A stretch of 64,000 bases of DNA from Brevipalpus yothersi (GCA_003956705.1 QZCP01000833.1:128702-192701), one strand, 5' to 3'; shown: positions 34,580 to 45,422, numbered from the stretch's first letter. Translations and numbers: made by a program. The notes: generated by a model not told the origin, from the letters alone.

Positions 34580-35457
34580 CCTGATTGGGATGTAAAGGGA
34601 CACAATGACTGTGGAGGAAGATCAACATGAATGGCTGGAAACCTATTTGGTTCATCATTGGAACCTGTATATTTATATGAATAAAGAGAGAGAGAGAGAG
34701 AGAAATGGAAACATGACTGAGCTTATGATGAACACTTACAATCTCAGAGCTGACAAACTTTCTGTGGGCCACTTGCTCTTGAAAACAAGCTTTTTGTGAC
34801 CTACACTTTCTAGATAAGAGATTTTTGTGAATCGAACCATTCTTGACTTAATTTCTTATCTAGACGGTGTGTAGGTCAGTAGGAAAATGTCTTCGGGGGT
34901 TTTTCTGGCAGAGATCGATCAAGATTTATAAGCCCAATCCTGCTCATTTCAATCCAACTGATTTTATCATTTTGTGGTGCAGAGGTCTGCTTCTGGTTGA
35001 ACTCTGATTCCTCAATAATACGTAGTGAACAATATTCCTCAACTTGAATTGATTTCCTGGTTACATGATTCAAGTTTGAACACTCGACGGATTGTTTTGA
35101 TGAATGAAGAATTCATCACGATAGGATTGAATGAAGTGAGTCTGACTCCATTTAGATGTCTGAATTTATTTTTCAGGAATCGACTTAATGAATAAGAAGA
35201 TATGAACAAAATGATCGAAAATTTCATGATGATTACACGATTATTTTTGGTTTGCTTCCAGATCGAGCTGAGTGAAACATGAATCTTGATGATCAATCGA
35301 GAAAATATCTATTAAATAAGATAGAGGTAATTTCTCGTGAGGTTAAGTTATCATTATAAAAACTTGACAATTTACCTTTTTTCCTCTTTATTACAGAAAA
35401 TTGTCTCTCTTGCTGAGAAATACAGTTGTTTGAGGACCATTTAGATTTTCCATGAGC
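34580..35457. other. Spacer of the fibulin-like unit with a short (GA)n tract (34685-34703)
   Basis: Unit flank blocks recur (GATTTATAAGCC, CCGGTTACATGATT-like, TTCCAGATCGAGCTGAG near 35258). No gene seen. Confidence 0.5.
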
Positions 35458-36732
35458 TTAATCATGCCCTATAATGTCAAAAGTGAATGGCAGTCTCGTA
35501 ACATAGAGTCTAGTCTTAAGTTCATAGATGAATCCTTTCTCTGGTATCCTAGCGATGACATTGATGTAAACTATTCTTTCTCTCGGGAAGGGCTTGATAG
35601 ACTCCATAATCAACTCTTGAGATTCATCGTCTTTGGATTGAATAGAAACTCGAATATATTCGGCAAACTCCTCGGGATTAATTCTCACCTCCGATAGCTC
35701 TAATTCGTATGCTTTCGGTAATTTAGTTGTTAAGAGTGCCTGATTTTCCTTAAAATCTCTCATTATCAGTCCGAAAACAGTCTTCTTCATGAGATGAGTA
35801 ATACCATTTTCCTCTTTCAAGCACAGCCTGAAAAAATCGGAAAAAATTAAATTCCAGAAAAGCTGCAGAAACAATAGCTCTTGAAAGATGCTCAGTGAGC
35901 ATTTCCAACTAACTTACCCAAGTTCTGTTTGAGGGGTGAATCCAGAATCACATGATAAATCAACATATCCATAATTACCAGGAAAGTTGGCGCATATACC
36001 TCCCCTATTGTGGAAATTCCTGCATTCATTGATATCAATGCACTGTTTCTTGGCATGATCCAATTTAAAACCTCTTGGACATGCACAAACCAAGTGACCC
36101 TCAAGAAGTTCACAACCCTCGCCACCATTACAATCTCCTCGATCCCTACATTTCTTCAGACAGAAACTACCATGCTTTCTATGAGTGTCTGGACATGCAC
36201 AATCTTCTTTCGGACTGCTTGTAAAGTTGAATGAGGAGCCAAATGGACAGCGAAGAGCACACTTTTTTCCTTTTATATCCTCTACAAATTCTGGCATACA
36301 AACACATTCCTCTAAACCTACCATATTTTCTTCACAATATCGTCCGTGAATCTTTGAACACTCCTCATGGTCACAAGTACATACCTTACTCCCAGGTTTT
36401 ATTCTTTCTCCTGGCGGACATTTCTCGCAAACATAACTTCCAATCGTATTTATACAGAAAGTCAAATCAGGACAGATATTTTTCGATTGGCATTCATCAA
36501 CATCTACACAGACTCCATTCAATAGAGTAAAACCTGCTGTACAATTTGCTGCCAGATCTAACGCTGAATTGTTTCCAACATTGATGGTCTTGGATCTCGA
36601 AACTAAGCAGAAAGAAAATGATAAAGTGATTTAGGTTAGGTCAAAAATTGGCAATACTAAATACTCACACTTAGTTACGGCATAATGAGAGGCTGAAAAA
36701 AAAGAAATGATGAGAAGAAAAACGAAAAACAT
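35458..36732 (-). CDS. Fibulin-like secreted EGF protein, copy H (372 aa)
   Basis: Exons 36732-36669, 36602-35918 and 35827-35458 (64+685+370 nt). The signal peptide is MFFVFLLIISFFSASHYA. EGF content is complete at the N terminus (DVDECQSKNICPDLTFC). The last module is altered: IDINECRNFHNRGGICANFP and YGYVDLSCDSGF, so one conserved Cys position is shifted or lost compared with the VCLN-type siblings. The C-terminal domain is complete with KGFIYELKTRLYVTRLPFTFDII. An AP-1-like TGACTCA lies at 36885-36891. The next copy upstream in the array, I, lies about 1.3 kb away. Confidence 0.78.
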
Positions 36733-36884
36733 TCTAACTGGGATGCAAGTGACAAGATGACTTTAAATGAAGATGAACATGGATGACTAGAAAAGTTCTG
36801 TCGTGGAAAATCTAACTGGTGGTACCTTTATATTCCATACTAGATTGGGCTCATGGTGAACATTCAGAGCTGACTAATTTTATT

Positions 36885-36891
36885 TGAGTCA
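36885..36891 (-). promoter_or_regulatory. AP-1-like TGACTCA upstream of copy H
   Basis: TGAGTCA on the plus strand, 153 bases from the start codon, in the same promoter block as in the siblings. Confidence 0.35.
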
Positions 36892-37019
36892 CTTGCTCTT
36901 GAAAACAAGCTTTCTGTGACCTACACCTTCTAGATAAGAGATTTCTGGGAATCTGATCCTTTCTAGGTGATGGTTAGTTTATTCACAATCTAATCTCAAT
37001 GTGGAAGAGAGAGAAAAAA

Positions 37020-37480
37020 AGACAAGTTGTGGTCACTTGTCTTTATTAGTGAGTTTGCAAATTAATCATGGCAACCAGACATCATTCTTCATCTTCCATT
37101 CATCAAGAGGTGCCTTAAAGTATTGTTATTGATAATCGAAATCAATATCATGTGTCCACTACCTTGACATTGACGTAGCTAAGACCTTAATTTTAGAATC
37201 AAAAAATCTGCTTTCTTCTGACGTCGAATCGAAGGTAAAAAGTGGAATGAAACTTACTACCTCAGAGTTCTTGAGACTATGTTAAACAGATCACATCGTT
37301 CTGAGAACTGGTTACTATTTCAAATTTCTGAGTGCTCAAATATTGATCAATGATCAAAACTTTTCCATGTCACTGACAAATAAAATCAGCAAGGTGTTGT
37401 ATTAAAATATTCCATCTTTCATCAAGTTTTCAGCCACCGATTATTTGATCAACATGTTGGTAGAATATTAATTGTTGGTC
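37020..37480. repeat. Spacer repeat, fullest match to 1.2-1.7 kb
   Basis: Ordered matches to 1220-1690: GGTCACTTGTCTTTAT, AAGAGGTGCCTTAAAGTATT, TTAATTTTAGAATCAAAAAATCTG, TGAGACTATGTTAA and ATAAAATCAGCAAG. This places the same spacer next to two distant fibulin-like units. No gene is seen between 36733 and 38038. Confidence 0.65.
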
Positions 37481-38038
37481 ATCACTTCTATTCACTTAAG
37501 TTTGTTGGGCGGAAAAAATTCATGAAGCTGATGGATACTCTGTATCCTATCCTCTGTTGATCTAATTCAGTGTCTCATTATGATTCAACTGATTGAATCA
37601 TCTTGAGGTGTGAAGGTCTGGTTGAACTTTGGTTCCTTTAATACTACAAAGTGAACATCATTCCTCAACTTGAATTGATTTCCCGGTCACATGATTGAAG
37701 ATTTGAAGAATTGTTTCAATGAATGAAGAATTCATCACGATAGGATTGAATGAAACAAGTCTGATCCCGTTCGAGTGTCTGGACAAAAATGATCATAAAC
37801 TTCATGATGATTATCCGATTATTTTTGGTTTACTTCAGATCGAGTTGAGTGAAATATGAATCTCGATGATTAAGCGAGAGAATATCTATTATATAACATT
37901 GAGGTAATTTCCCGTAAGGTTATATAATCAATATAAAAACTTAATAATATTCCGTTTTTCTTTTTCTTTATATTGGAAAAATTGACTATCCGGCTGAAAG
38001 ATATAGTTGTTTGAGTACCATCAAGATATTCCATGAGC

Positions 38039-39328
38039 TTAATCATGTCCTATAATGTCAACAGTGAATGGAAATCTTGAAACATATAGTGTAGTCAAAA
38101 GTTCAAACATGAATGCATCTTCTGGTGACTCAGTGAAGACTTGGATGATAACTTTTCCTTCTCTGGGAAAAGGCTTGATAGACTTCATTATCAAATCTTG
38201 AGATCCATCGTCTTTGCATTGGATAGAAACTTCAATATATTCGGCATACTCTTCGGGATCAATTTTTAGCTCTCGATGTTGGAATTTCCATGCTTTGGGT
38301 AATTTTGTTGTTGAAAATACCTGATTTTCCCTGATATCTCGCATTATTAGTCCACTAGCAGCCTTCCTCATGAAATGAGTAATATCATTTCTCTTTCTCA
38401 AGCATAGCCTGGAAAATTCGAAAAAAATTAAATTTCAAAAAAAGCTGCAATAACAATAGCTCTCGAGAGATGTTCAATGAGTATTTCCAATTAACTTACC
38501 CAAGTTCTGTTTGAGGAATGAATCCTTGATCACATTCGAAATTAAGACAAACATAACCACCAGGTAGGTTGGCGCATACATCGTTAGCATGACATCTTCG
38601 TCGACGACTCCTACATTCATCGACATCAATGCATTGTCTCTTATCATGATCCAATTTGAAACCATATGGACATGCACAGACAAAATTACTCAAATGTCTG
38701 AGGGGCCTACACTCTCCACCATTACATTCTCTTCGATTCCAACATTTCTTCAGACAGAAACTACCATGCTTTTCATGAGAATATGGACATAAACAATCCA
38801 CTTTTGAATAGCTTGTAAAGTTCAACGATGAGCCAAATGGACACCGAGGCTTGCAGTTTTCTTTGTTCAAATCATCTACAAATTCTGGCTTACAAAGACA
38901 TTCGTATGAATCTTCACTTCCAGGTTGACAAGATCGTTCGTAGAACTTCGAACATTCCTCATAGTCACAACTACATCTGTTATACCCAGGTCTTATTCTT
39001 TCTCCCGGCGGACATTTTATGCAAACATAACTTCCGTTCCTATATACACAGAAAGCTCCATCAGGGCAAAAGACATTTTCCTTATAACATTCATCAACAA
39101 CTACCGGGACTACATTCAATGGAGCAAATCCTTCCATCAACATTGTAGTCAGATTTAGCGCTGATGGGTTTTCCACAGCGATGGTCTCGGATCTTAAAAC
39201 TAAACAGGAAGAAAATGATAAAGTAATTTAGGTTAGGTCGAAAATTGGCAAATTCAATACTCACACTCAGTTTCGGCAGACTGAGAGGCTGAAAAAAAAG
39301 AAATGATGAGAAGAAAAGAGAAAAACAT
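38039..39328 (-). CDS. Fibulin-like secreted EGF protein, copy I (377 aa)
   Basis: Exons 39328-39265, 39199-38500 and 38408-38039 (64+700+370 nt), all in frame. The N-terminal module has lost two cysteines (TTMLMEGFAPLNVVPVVVDEC), as in copy F, so the first disulphide pair is probably absent and the D-x-D-E-C calcium motif is weakened. The C-terminal EGF is of the RRRRC type (DVDECRSRRRRCHANDVCAN), nearly the same as in copies A, C and F. The fibulin-type domain is complete (ELLTTLYVSRFPFTVDII). The C-terminal half of exon 2 is very close to copy C, hinting at sequence exchange between copies. Confidence 0.77.
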
Positions 39329-39476
39329 TCTGACTGGGATGCAAGTGACACAATGACTATGGACGACGATGAACATGAATGGCTAGGAAAGTTTTGCGAT
39401 TGAAAAACGCTAGCTGGTCATGCTTTCATATTGAGATTGAGCTCATGGTGAACACTCAGAGCTGACCGATTCTCTG

Positions 39477-39483
39477 TGAGTCA
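39477..39483 (-). promoter_or_regulatory. AP-1-like TGACTCA upstream of copy I
   Basis: TGAGTCA on the plus strand, 149 bases from the start codon. The TATA-like block is disturbed in this copy (TGCTTTCATATTGAGATTG). Confidence 0.3.
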
Positions 39484-39589
39484 GTTGTTCTTGAGGGACA
39501 AGGTTTTTTTGACCTACACCTTCTAGATAAGAGATTTTTGTGAATCCAACCTCAAACTTTTCTGTGACCCACACCTTCTAGATAAGAAA

Positions 39590-39662
39590 TGAATGATCAT
39601 GAGCTGGCTTAAAGTTAATTTTGAACTCTTCTGTATGTTTCTTGCTGCATTTGAAGTAGTCG
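39590..39662 (-). pseudogene. Short inverted fragment of coiled-coil gene exon 3
   Basis: ATGATCATGAGCTGGCTTAA through TTGCTGCATTTGAAGTAGTC is the reverse complement of about 7338-7405. The outer breakpoint, just after TAGATAAGAAATGA, is the same as in the copy at 26.46 kb, so the two share one origin and were duplicated with the promoter flank of a fibulin-like gene. The inner end is joined directly to IR-like sequence. Confidence 0.75.
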
Positions 39663-40560
39663 TGGATAGTAAACAATCTTGTGGAAAAATGTTCTTACGA
39701 GTTGTTATAATAAGGTCAGTGGCCAAAATTTATAAGCCTGGTAACAGACTTTATCATTGGATAAGTAGTATTCTCATGTGACCTCTACTGAATTGATAGA
39801 AGCTATGTTTATCCATTCTTTCCTCACATAAACTCTGGCGCCATCATCAAGCGCTGAGGATTGATCCCGAATTGCTGAGCCCTGTGAAAATTTTCATTAG
39901 CTGATATCTTTAAGTTACAACTTCCAGCCTCCAAATGCTATGAGCTAATATTGCCTCGAGGAACATGTTGAGATTATTTTCCAAGTTTTTAGGGCTTCAT
40001 TATTTTTCAAATCTATTTAAATTGCATCAAATCTGCAAAATCGGGGATGCTAGGTATACTTTTTCGTAGAGTTGCGCTACTGTATCAACAATGTGCTCAG
40101 CATGGCATGCTGATCGGAAGATATGGACTAAGGTCAAACTCATTCTGGGAGAACTTATTCATGTTGCTTGAATTTTTCAAATTTTTCCAACATACAGCTC
40201 GCTGAAAACAGAAAAATTTCACTGATGTCATCAGAAATAAAAGCCACTGACACATCCTTTTTGAGTTGTCGTTACAAATATTATCCAAAGCATCGAAACA
40301 ATGGCATCAATCAGTTTTGATAAGGACGCTTTTGCTATTGACTTTGTAAAACTCAGGAAAAGATTTAGTGGAGATCGTACCAATCTCTGAAAGAATGAAA
40401 ATTGAGTTCCATCTCCGGAATTTTTGAGAGAGGTAGCCATTGAATCGGAAATCTTGCAAAAACATCAGATAATAGCAGGTTGTGAATATATAGAAACAAT
40501 CTTTTCTAGAAACATCCATTGTGAAGCATATACTTTGCTAATCGAATTTCATCTTTCGCA
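39663..40560 (+). pseudogene. Deleted, scrambled copy of the IR-like gene and its flanks
   Basis: The start matches 20560-20650 (CAATCTTGTGGAAAAATG, GGCCAAAATTTATAAGCC, GGTAACAGACTTTA), then jumps at about 39755 to the 3' flank of the parent (TAGTATTCTCATGTGACC, parent 22019), deleting nearly all of the coding region including every membrane span. Further on (40.3-40.56 kb), blocks resemble the region upstream of the parent (GAGATCGTACCAATCTCTGA versus GATATTGTACCAATCGCAGA). No coding capacity remains. Confidence 0.7.
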
Positions 40561-40720
40561 ACGATTCCTCTCAAGAACATTGCTAAAAAATAATCTGCTC
40601 GTAAGATTGAGTTATCATTTTAAAACTTGACAATGTGCCGTTTTTGCGCCTCTTTATACGAAAAAAATTGACTGTCTGGCTCAAAAATCCATTTTTTTGA
40701 GCACCATTAAGATTTTCCAT

Positions 40721-41530
40721 GAGCTTAATCATGCCCCATAATGTCAACAGCGAATGACTATCTTGATACATAGAAACTAGCCCTAAGTTCATGAGTAGAT
40801 GCATCTTCTGGTGCTTCAGCAATAACATCGATGCAAACTTTTTCTTTTCTATGGAAAGGCTTGATAGAATTCATAATCAACTCTTGAGATTCATCGCCTT
40901 TTGATTGAATAGAAACTCGAATACATGTATATTTGGTAAACTCTTCGAGAATAATTCTCAGCTCCGATAGCTCTAATTTGTATGCTTTCCGTAATTTTGT
41001 TGTTAAAAAGCCGGATTTTCCTTAACATCTCTCATTATCAGTCCAAAAGCAGTCTTCCTCATGAGATGAGTAATACCATTTCCCTCTTTCGAGCATAGCC
41101 TGAAAAAGTCGAAGAGAATTAAATTTCAAAAAAGCTACAATAACAATAGTTCTCGAGAGATGTTGAATGAGTATTTACAATTAACTTAACCAAGTCCCTT
41201 TTGAGAGGGGAATCCTTGATCACATTCAAAATCAAGAGAAACAAATTAACCAGAGAGGTTGGCGCATACATCGTCAGGATGACACCTTCGTCGACGACTC
41301 CTACATTCATCGACATCAATGCATTCAGAGACATGCACAGACATAGTAACCCTCATGAAGTACACAATCTTCACTATTACATTCTCCTCGATTCCCACAT
41401 TTCTTCAAACAGAAACTACCATGCTTTTTATGAGTATATAGACATTTACAATCTACATTCGAACTGCTTGTAAAGTTCGAGCATGATGCTGATAAGCATC
41501 TTGTTTCAGATCCTGAAGAATTTTTTTATG
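40721..41530 (-). pseudogene. Fibulin-like copy J, pseudogene
   Basis: Exon 3 homology (41098-40721) is interrupted by frameshifts, for example near 41008 (AAAAAGCCGGATTTTCC). The splice donor at the end of exon 2 is changed (AACTTAACC for AACTTACCC on the plus strand). Exon 2 is partial: a deletion joins GATGTCGATG...CATTGATGT to CTGAATGCATTG and the previous module, and the 5' half is replaced by a diverged segment (RCLSASCSNFTSSSNVDCKC). No exon 1 is seen. It ends the fibulin-like array. Confidence 0.75.
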
Positions 41531-42131
41531 GACACTCGTTTGCTCGCTCTCCAGGTAGAAATTCCTGAACTTTGTCAAAATATGTTCCACCTCTTCGTGG
41601 GAATGAAGTTGATTTATTCTTGTTAGAGTACTCAAAGAGAGCTTCTCAAAAAATTAAGTCTAAGGTTGGTGGCAAAAGGCTCTGAGGTACTAGCCGGAAT
41701 CAGTACTTTCGAACGACTTCATCTCATGTATGTTAAGGAGTTGTCTGGAAGAAAGTCGTAGTGATAACTTTTTCAAGTCTCAGGATGAGGTATCTGAAAA
41801 TCTACTTTTTTTCCAGATTCTCTCCCCTAGGCAGATCGCCAATGGAAAGTGGGAGACCTTCTTTGAATCCATTCATTCAAAATGAGACAATTTCTTCAGA
41901 AAATTTACGCAAGAAGGATGAATGGTGAGCAACTTTTTGTTGCGTTGATGCAAAATTGTTCTCATCATGACGAATCATCCTGAATACTTTACTTAAATCT
42001 CGATCATCACTTGAATTCGCTTATATTCGAGAGGACAGATCCATTGGCTTCTGTATTGCATCCAATTGTTGGGATATTTTAAAAAAGCTCATCATTATGT
42101 TTATTTTCATTTCTTGAACATACACTGTTAT
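41531..42131. other. Spacer; 41.87-42.13 kb duplicated upstream of receptor copy 4
   Basis: The last 250 bases (GAGACAATTTCTTCAGAAAA, GATGAATGGTGAGCAAC-like, GAATCATCCTGAATACTTTA) are nearly identical to 45.17-45.42 kb, marking the upstream limit of the duplication that made receptor copies 3 and 4. Confidence 0.6.
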
Positions 42132-43931
42132 ATGTTGCCTTTAATCATTCCCATGTTCAATATTTTTCTCTTACAACTTCTAATATTGAGCAAAATTCCA
42201 CAATCCTATTCTGATGATGTGAACAGCATAGTTGAATTCAATGATGCCTGGGCACGAATCTATCGGATCACAAAGATATCAGCTACAATGACTAAAGTTG
42301 AATTCGGTGGAGATGTGTCTCTACTTATGAGCTCAGATAACGCATTGAAGTACAAGACAGTCATACTCAAACCCTTCACTGGTTGGGCACTTTACTTCTT
42401 GGGGGACGAATTTTTTATTGTGATTCCGGGTGAAGAAGAGCCTCGCTGGGGAAACGCGACAAAATTTTATTTCGGACCCATGGGCAATCTTGGTTTTTGG
42501 GTATTCAGACACAATCCGGGTTATGGTTCCGAGAACTTCCCCTTATTCGCTATCAAAATATCAGATCCAGAATTCACTTGGTCACCAATATTCGATGTTC
42601 CGGTATCTCGTAAATGGGCATTTCATTATATGCTCAGATGGGACGAAGAACTGTTTTTATGGTACGGCAGTGGTACGCGCTTACTGATTATACGTTTGAA
42701 AAGTTTGCCTGAAGATACGGAAATGAAATGGAGATATATTTCGAGCTTTTTCATCGATGGGAACAATGCAATGGGTTTCCTGACTTCTCAAACTGATCCC
42801 ATTTTGTATTTCACTCGATTCGAAGGAGATGTCTATTCAATGAAGCTGAAGGATGCTCTCAAAATATCTGAAGAAGGCATGAACCAGTGTGGAAATCAGG
42901 GTAGATTTCCATCCAATTTTATTAAATTTGAGCCTTTCGTTCACAATTTATCCCGAGAATCATGGAAAGATGGAGATGACTGTCGAAAAGGGATTTCTTT
43001 ATTCTATTTCAATGTATCCACACTATGCTTCAAACGCAATCCTGAATCAAGCTTTTCACCTCCAGACGCTTACACTGTTGGCCTCAATTTTAACGAGAAG
43101 GTCTTATCCTTTATCGAAAAAGGTGAGGATGTTAGATGTTATCTGAATGTATGTGAGATGGGTAAAACCATCTGCAAACGTGAAAAAATTCAAGTCGCAG
43201 CAAGAGAGATGGCTTCAAATAGCTGGAATTTCGAAAATTTCACCCTAGTTCGATGGTTACGAAATGGTGACATGAAACAATTCAGGCTTCTTGATTGTGA
43301 ATTCTTTTCCACTTGCTCACATTGCATTTTGTATGGATCTTTCGATTGTCAATGGGAATCGTCCAGTTGCATCAAGAGAAGCAATGATACTGGGCCCAAA
43401 CAAGTTACTTGCTTTCCTAATCTCACCGCTCTGGCCAAGAGAGTTGAGAATCCAATTGATGGAATCCAAATCGAGATCAAGCTACCCCATAAGCTGAATA
43501 AGCAAGCTGGAGAAGCTGTCTGGGTTGAATTGGATGGAGAAGAAATTCATGATGTTGGGTACGCTAAGGAGACTTATTCACTGAGAACTATTAGCACAAA
43601 TTTCACGAGAACAACAATTATTATCAAGCGTGGTTCATATACTATGGTCAACCTTTTCACCATAAAGTGGAAATCGGATGATGAAAGTGATGAAATTTAC
43701 ATTCTCTGGATAATCATTTTTCTAATTGTCGCAATCGTGATATTAATCGGGTTCATGTTTCGTTTGTATTATAGACCCACCAAAAGTGAAGAATATGATT
43801 TTGCGAACTCTACCACGATGTCTACCCAAGGTCCAACAGCTCCAGCTCCAGCTTCAGCTTCACAGTTCTCACGCCTTTCACATAAGTCAACCTTGTCAAA
43901 ATACTTCGGACAAGCTTCTAAAACATCATGA
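42132..43931 (+). CDS. PSI-type single-pass membrane receptor, copy 3 (about 599 aa, intronless)
   Basis: The frame opens at 42066, but Met at 42132 starts a good signal peptide (MLPLIIPMFNIFLLQLLILS), so that start is preferred. The ectodomain begins NSIVEFNDAWARIYRI. Landmarks: LKPFTGWALYF, FGPMGNLGFWVF, LRWDEELFLWY, YISSFFIDG, SFIEKGEDVRC, FWNFENFTLVRW-type strand, and a PSI-like module beginning LLDCEFFSTCSHCILYGSF. Then LPHKLNKQAGEAVWV and IIIKRGSYTM, a span (IYILWIIIFLIVAIVILIGF) and a tail with YRPTKSEEYDFANS and an Ala/Pro repeat. Its first 440 or so residues are almost identical to copy 4, but the C-terminal third is not. Confidence 0.82.
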   Translation: MLPLIIPMFNIFLLQLLILSKIPQSYSDDVNSIVEFNDAWARIYRITKISATMTKVEFGGDVSLLMSSDNALKYKTVILKPFTGWALYFLGDEFFIVIPGEEEPRWGNATKFYFGPMGNLGFWVFRHNPGYGSENFPLFAIKISDPEFTWSPIFDVPVSRKWAFHYMLRWDEELFLWYGSGTRLLIIRLKSLPEDTEMKWRYISSFFIDGNNAMGFLTSQTDPILYFTRFEGDVYSMKLKDALKISEEGMNQCGNQGRFPSNFIKFEPFVHNLSRESWKDGDDCRKGISLFYFNVSTLCFKRNPESSFSPPDAYTVGLNFNEKVLSFIEKGEDVRCYLNVCEMGKTICKREKIQVAAREMASNSWNFENFTLVRWLRNGDMKQFRLLDCEFFSTCSHCILYGSFDCQWESSSCIKRSNDTGPKQVTCFPNLTALAKRVENPIDGIQIEIKLPHKLNKQAGEAVWVELDGEEIHDVGYAKETYSLRTISTNFTRTTIIIKRGSYTMVNLFTIKWKSDDESDEIYILWIIIFLIVAIVILIGFMFRLYYRPTKSEEYDFANSTTMSTQGPTAPAPASASQFSRLSHKSTLSKYFGQASKTS

Positions 43932-44105
43932 GTTATGAGTATAGTAGATAGATTCTTCATTTGTGATTATATGAGGCGAATTCTAATCCCTCTTCATAGT
44001 GACTCTTCAATTCATCTGTGTTAAACGAAATATACTCTTATTCCTCATTCAAATGTCATCCAAATGTTCCATTCTTGACACCCTAGCTGGCACTGATAAT
44101 CGGGA

Positions 44106-44153
<48 letters not shown>

Positions 44154-44399
44154 CTGAGATATATCAGCTCCAGTTGTGATTGATTGAATTGGTCGATATT
44201 TCCCAATAGAATTGAAGCTCTCAATTGGCGGATGGTCAATCCCCGTACTCTTTCATACCATTTATTGATCTCATGGATATTTCATCTTGAATAGCCTTCC
44301 ATATTCTTCAAGAGCTGTCGATGAACAAAGTTGGCCAGCATATTCATCAAAAAGCTTACTGACTTATCCAATCTCTTGACTTTTCGCCGTTCATGTATA
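43932..44399. repeat. 3' flank of copy 3 with (CT)n at 44108-44150
   Basis: The first 80 bases match the tail of the mosaic pseudogene at 48.09-48.17 kb. A 43-base CT tract follows; the remainder is unique AT-rich sequence with no gene. Confidence 0.7.
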
Positions 44400-44850
44400 T
44401 ATGTTTGAGGTTCTTAGAGAGAGAGGGAGAGATTTATTCATTTTCGGCCTGAGTGGTTTTTGGGAGGCTTTTCGGACCTTTTCGACTCTCACAGCCATTT
44501 CCCCAAATCAAAATCCCAAATCCCCTTCATTTTTGCCTATTGCCACTCTTCCTGCCACCTCAGCCACACGCTCACCCCTTGGAACCTCGGCCGTATGGTG
44601 TGCCGCACTGAGGGTGCGGGCATTACCAGCTAGGAAGGCTATTGCCTACAGGAGCAGTGGTGGCCTCGCTCTACTCACTCACTCTTTCTCGCACATTCGC
44701 TCGCCTCCTCCCGGGATTCTCACCCCGTCTCACTCCCTTTGGAGACGAGGTGTCTCATGACCACTCTTTTGGCTAATGGGTGCCACTCTCTTCCGGCTGA
44801 ATTATAGCCCCCATCGCTGGGGTATCTTATCCAACCCTCTTATCACTAGG
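44400..44850. mobile_element. GC-rich island of unknown type, possibly an inserted element
   Basis: About 430 bases are clearly richer in G+C than everything around (for example GGAACCTCGGCCGTATGGTG and CTCGCCTCCTCCCGGGATTC). It lies between the (CT)n tract at 44.11-44.15 kb and the (GA)n tract at 44.85-44.90 kb, which are inverted relative to each other. A 119-codon frame here is low-complexity Ser/Pro-rich and not convincing as a gene. No equivalent exists upstream of copy 3, so it was inserted after, or lies outside, the duplication of copies 3 and 4. A non-autonomous repeat is the best guess. Confidence 0.35.
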
Positions 44851-44852
44851 CT

Positions 44853-44904
<52 letters not shown>
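44853..44904. repeat. (GA)n microsatellite
   Basis: About 26 GA units with one AAA interruption, at the right edge of the GC-rich island. Confidence 0.9.
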
Positions 44905-44907
<3 letters not shown>

Positions 44908-45422
44908 GAAAAAATTCAAAAATATTAATCTCTCACCACTCAGCAACCGAGGAAGTCGTTTTCGAAATTTTGTGTATTAGTGAACTGTATATCATAATTA
45001 TATTGTATCCACTGAGAAAAGGAAAAGAAAAGTAGATAGAATGCTCACAACTAAATCAGAGACCTATCTTAGAGCAACCCTGAAAAAATTCGGAACTTGC
45101 CGATAACTTATCTCATCTATATAGCAATGATTCACCAATCCTGCAGATAAAATTTGATTTCATTCATTCAAACCGAGACAATTTCGTCAGAAAATGCACT
45201 CAAGAGGGCCGGATGGAAAGCAACTTTTTGCTGCGTTATTGCAAAATTGTTCTCATCATGACGAATCATCCTGAATACTTTACTTAAATCTCGATCATCA
45301 CTTGAATTCGCTTATATTCGAGAGGACAGATCCATTGGCTTCTGTATTGCATCCAATTGTTGGGATATTTCAAAAAAACTCATCATTATGTTTATTTTCA
45401 TTTCTTGATCATACACTGTTAT

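Noticed and set aside
44401..44760. 119-codon ORF in the GC-rich island
   Set aside because: Low-complexity Ser/Pro/Ala content, no domain, no homologue among neighbours; the composition shift explains the open frame.
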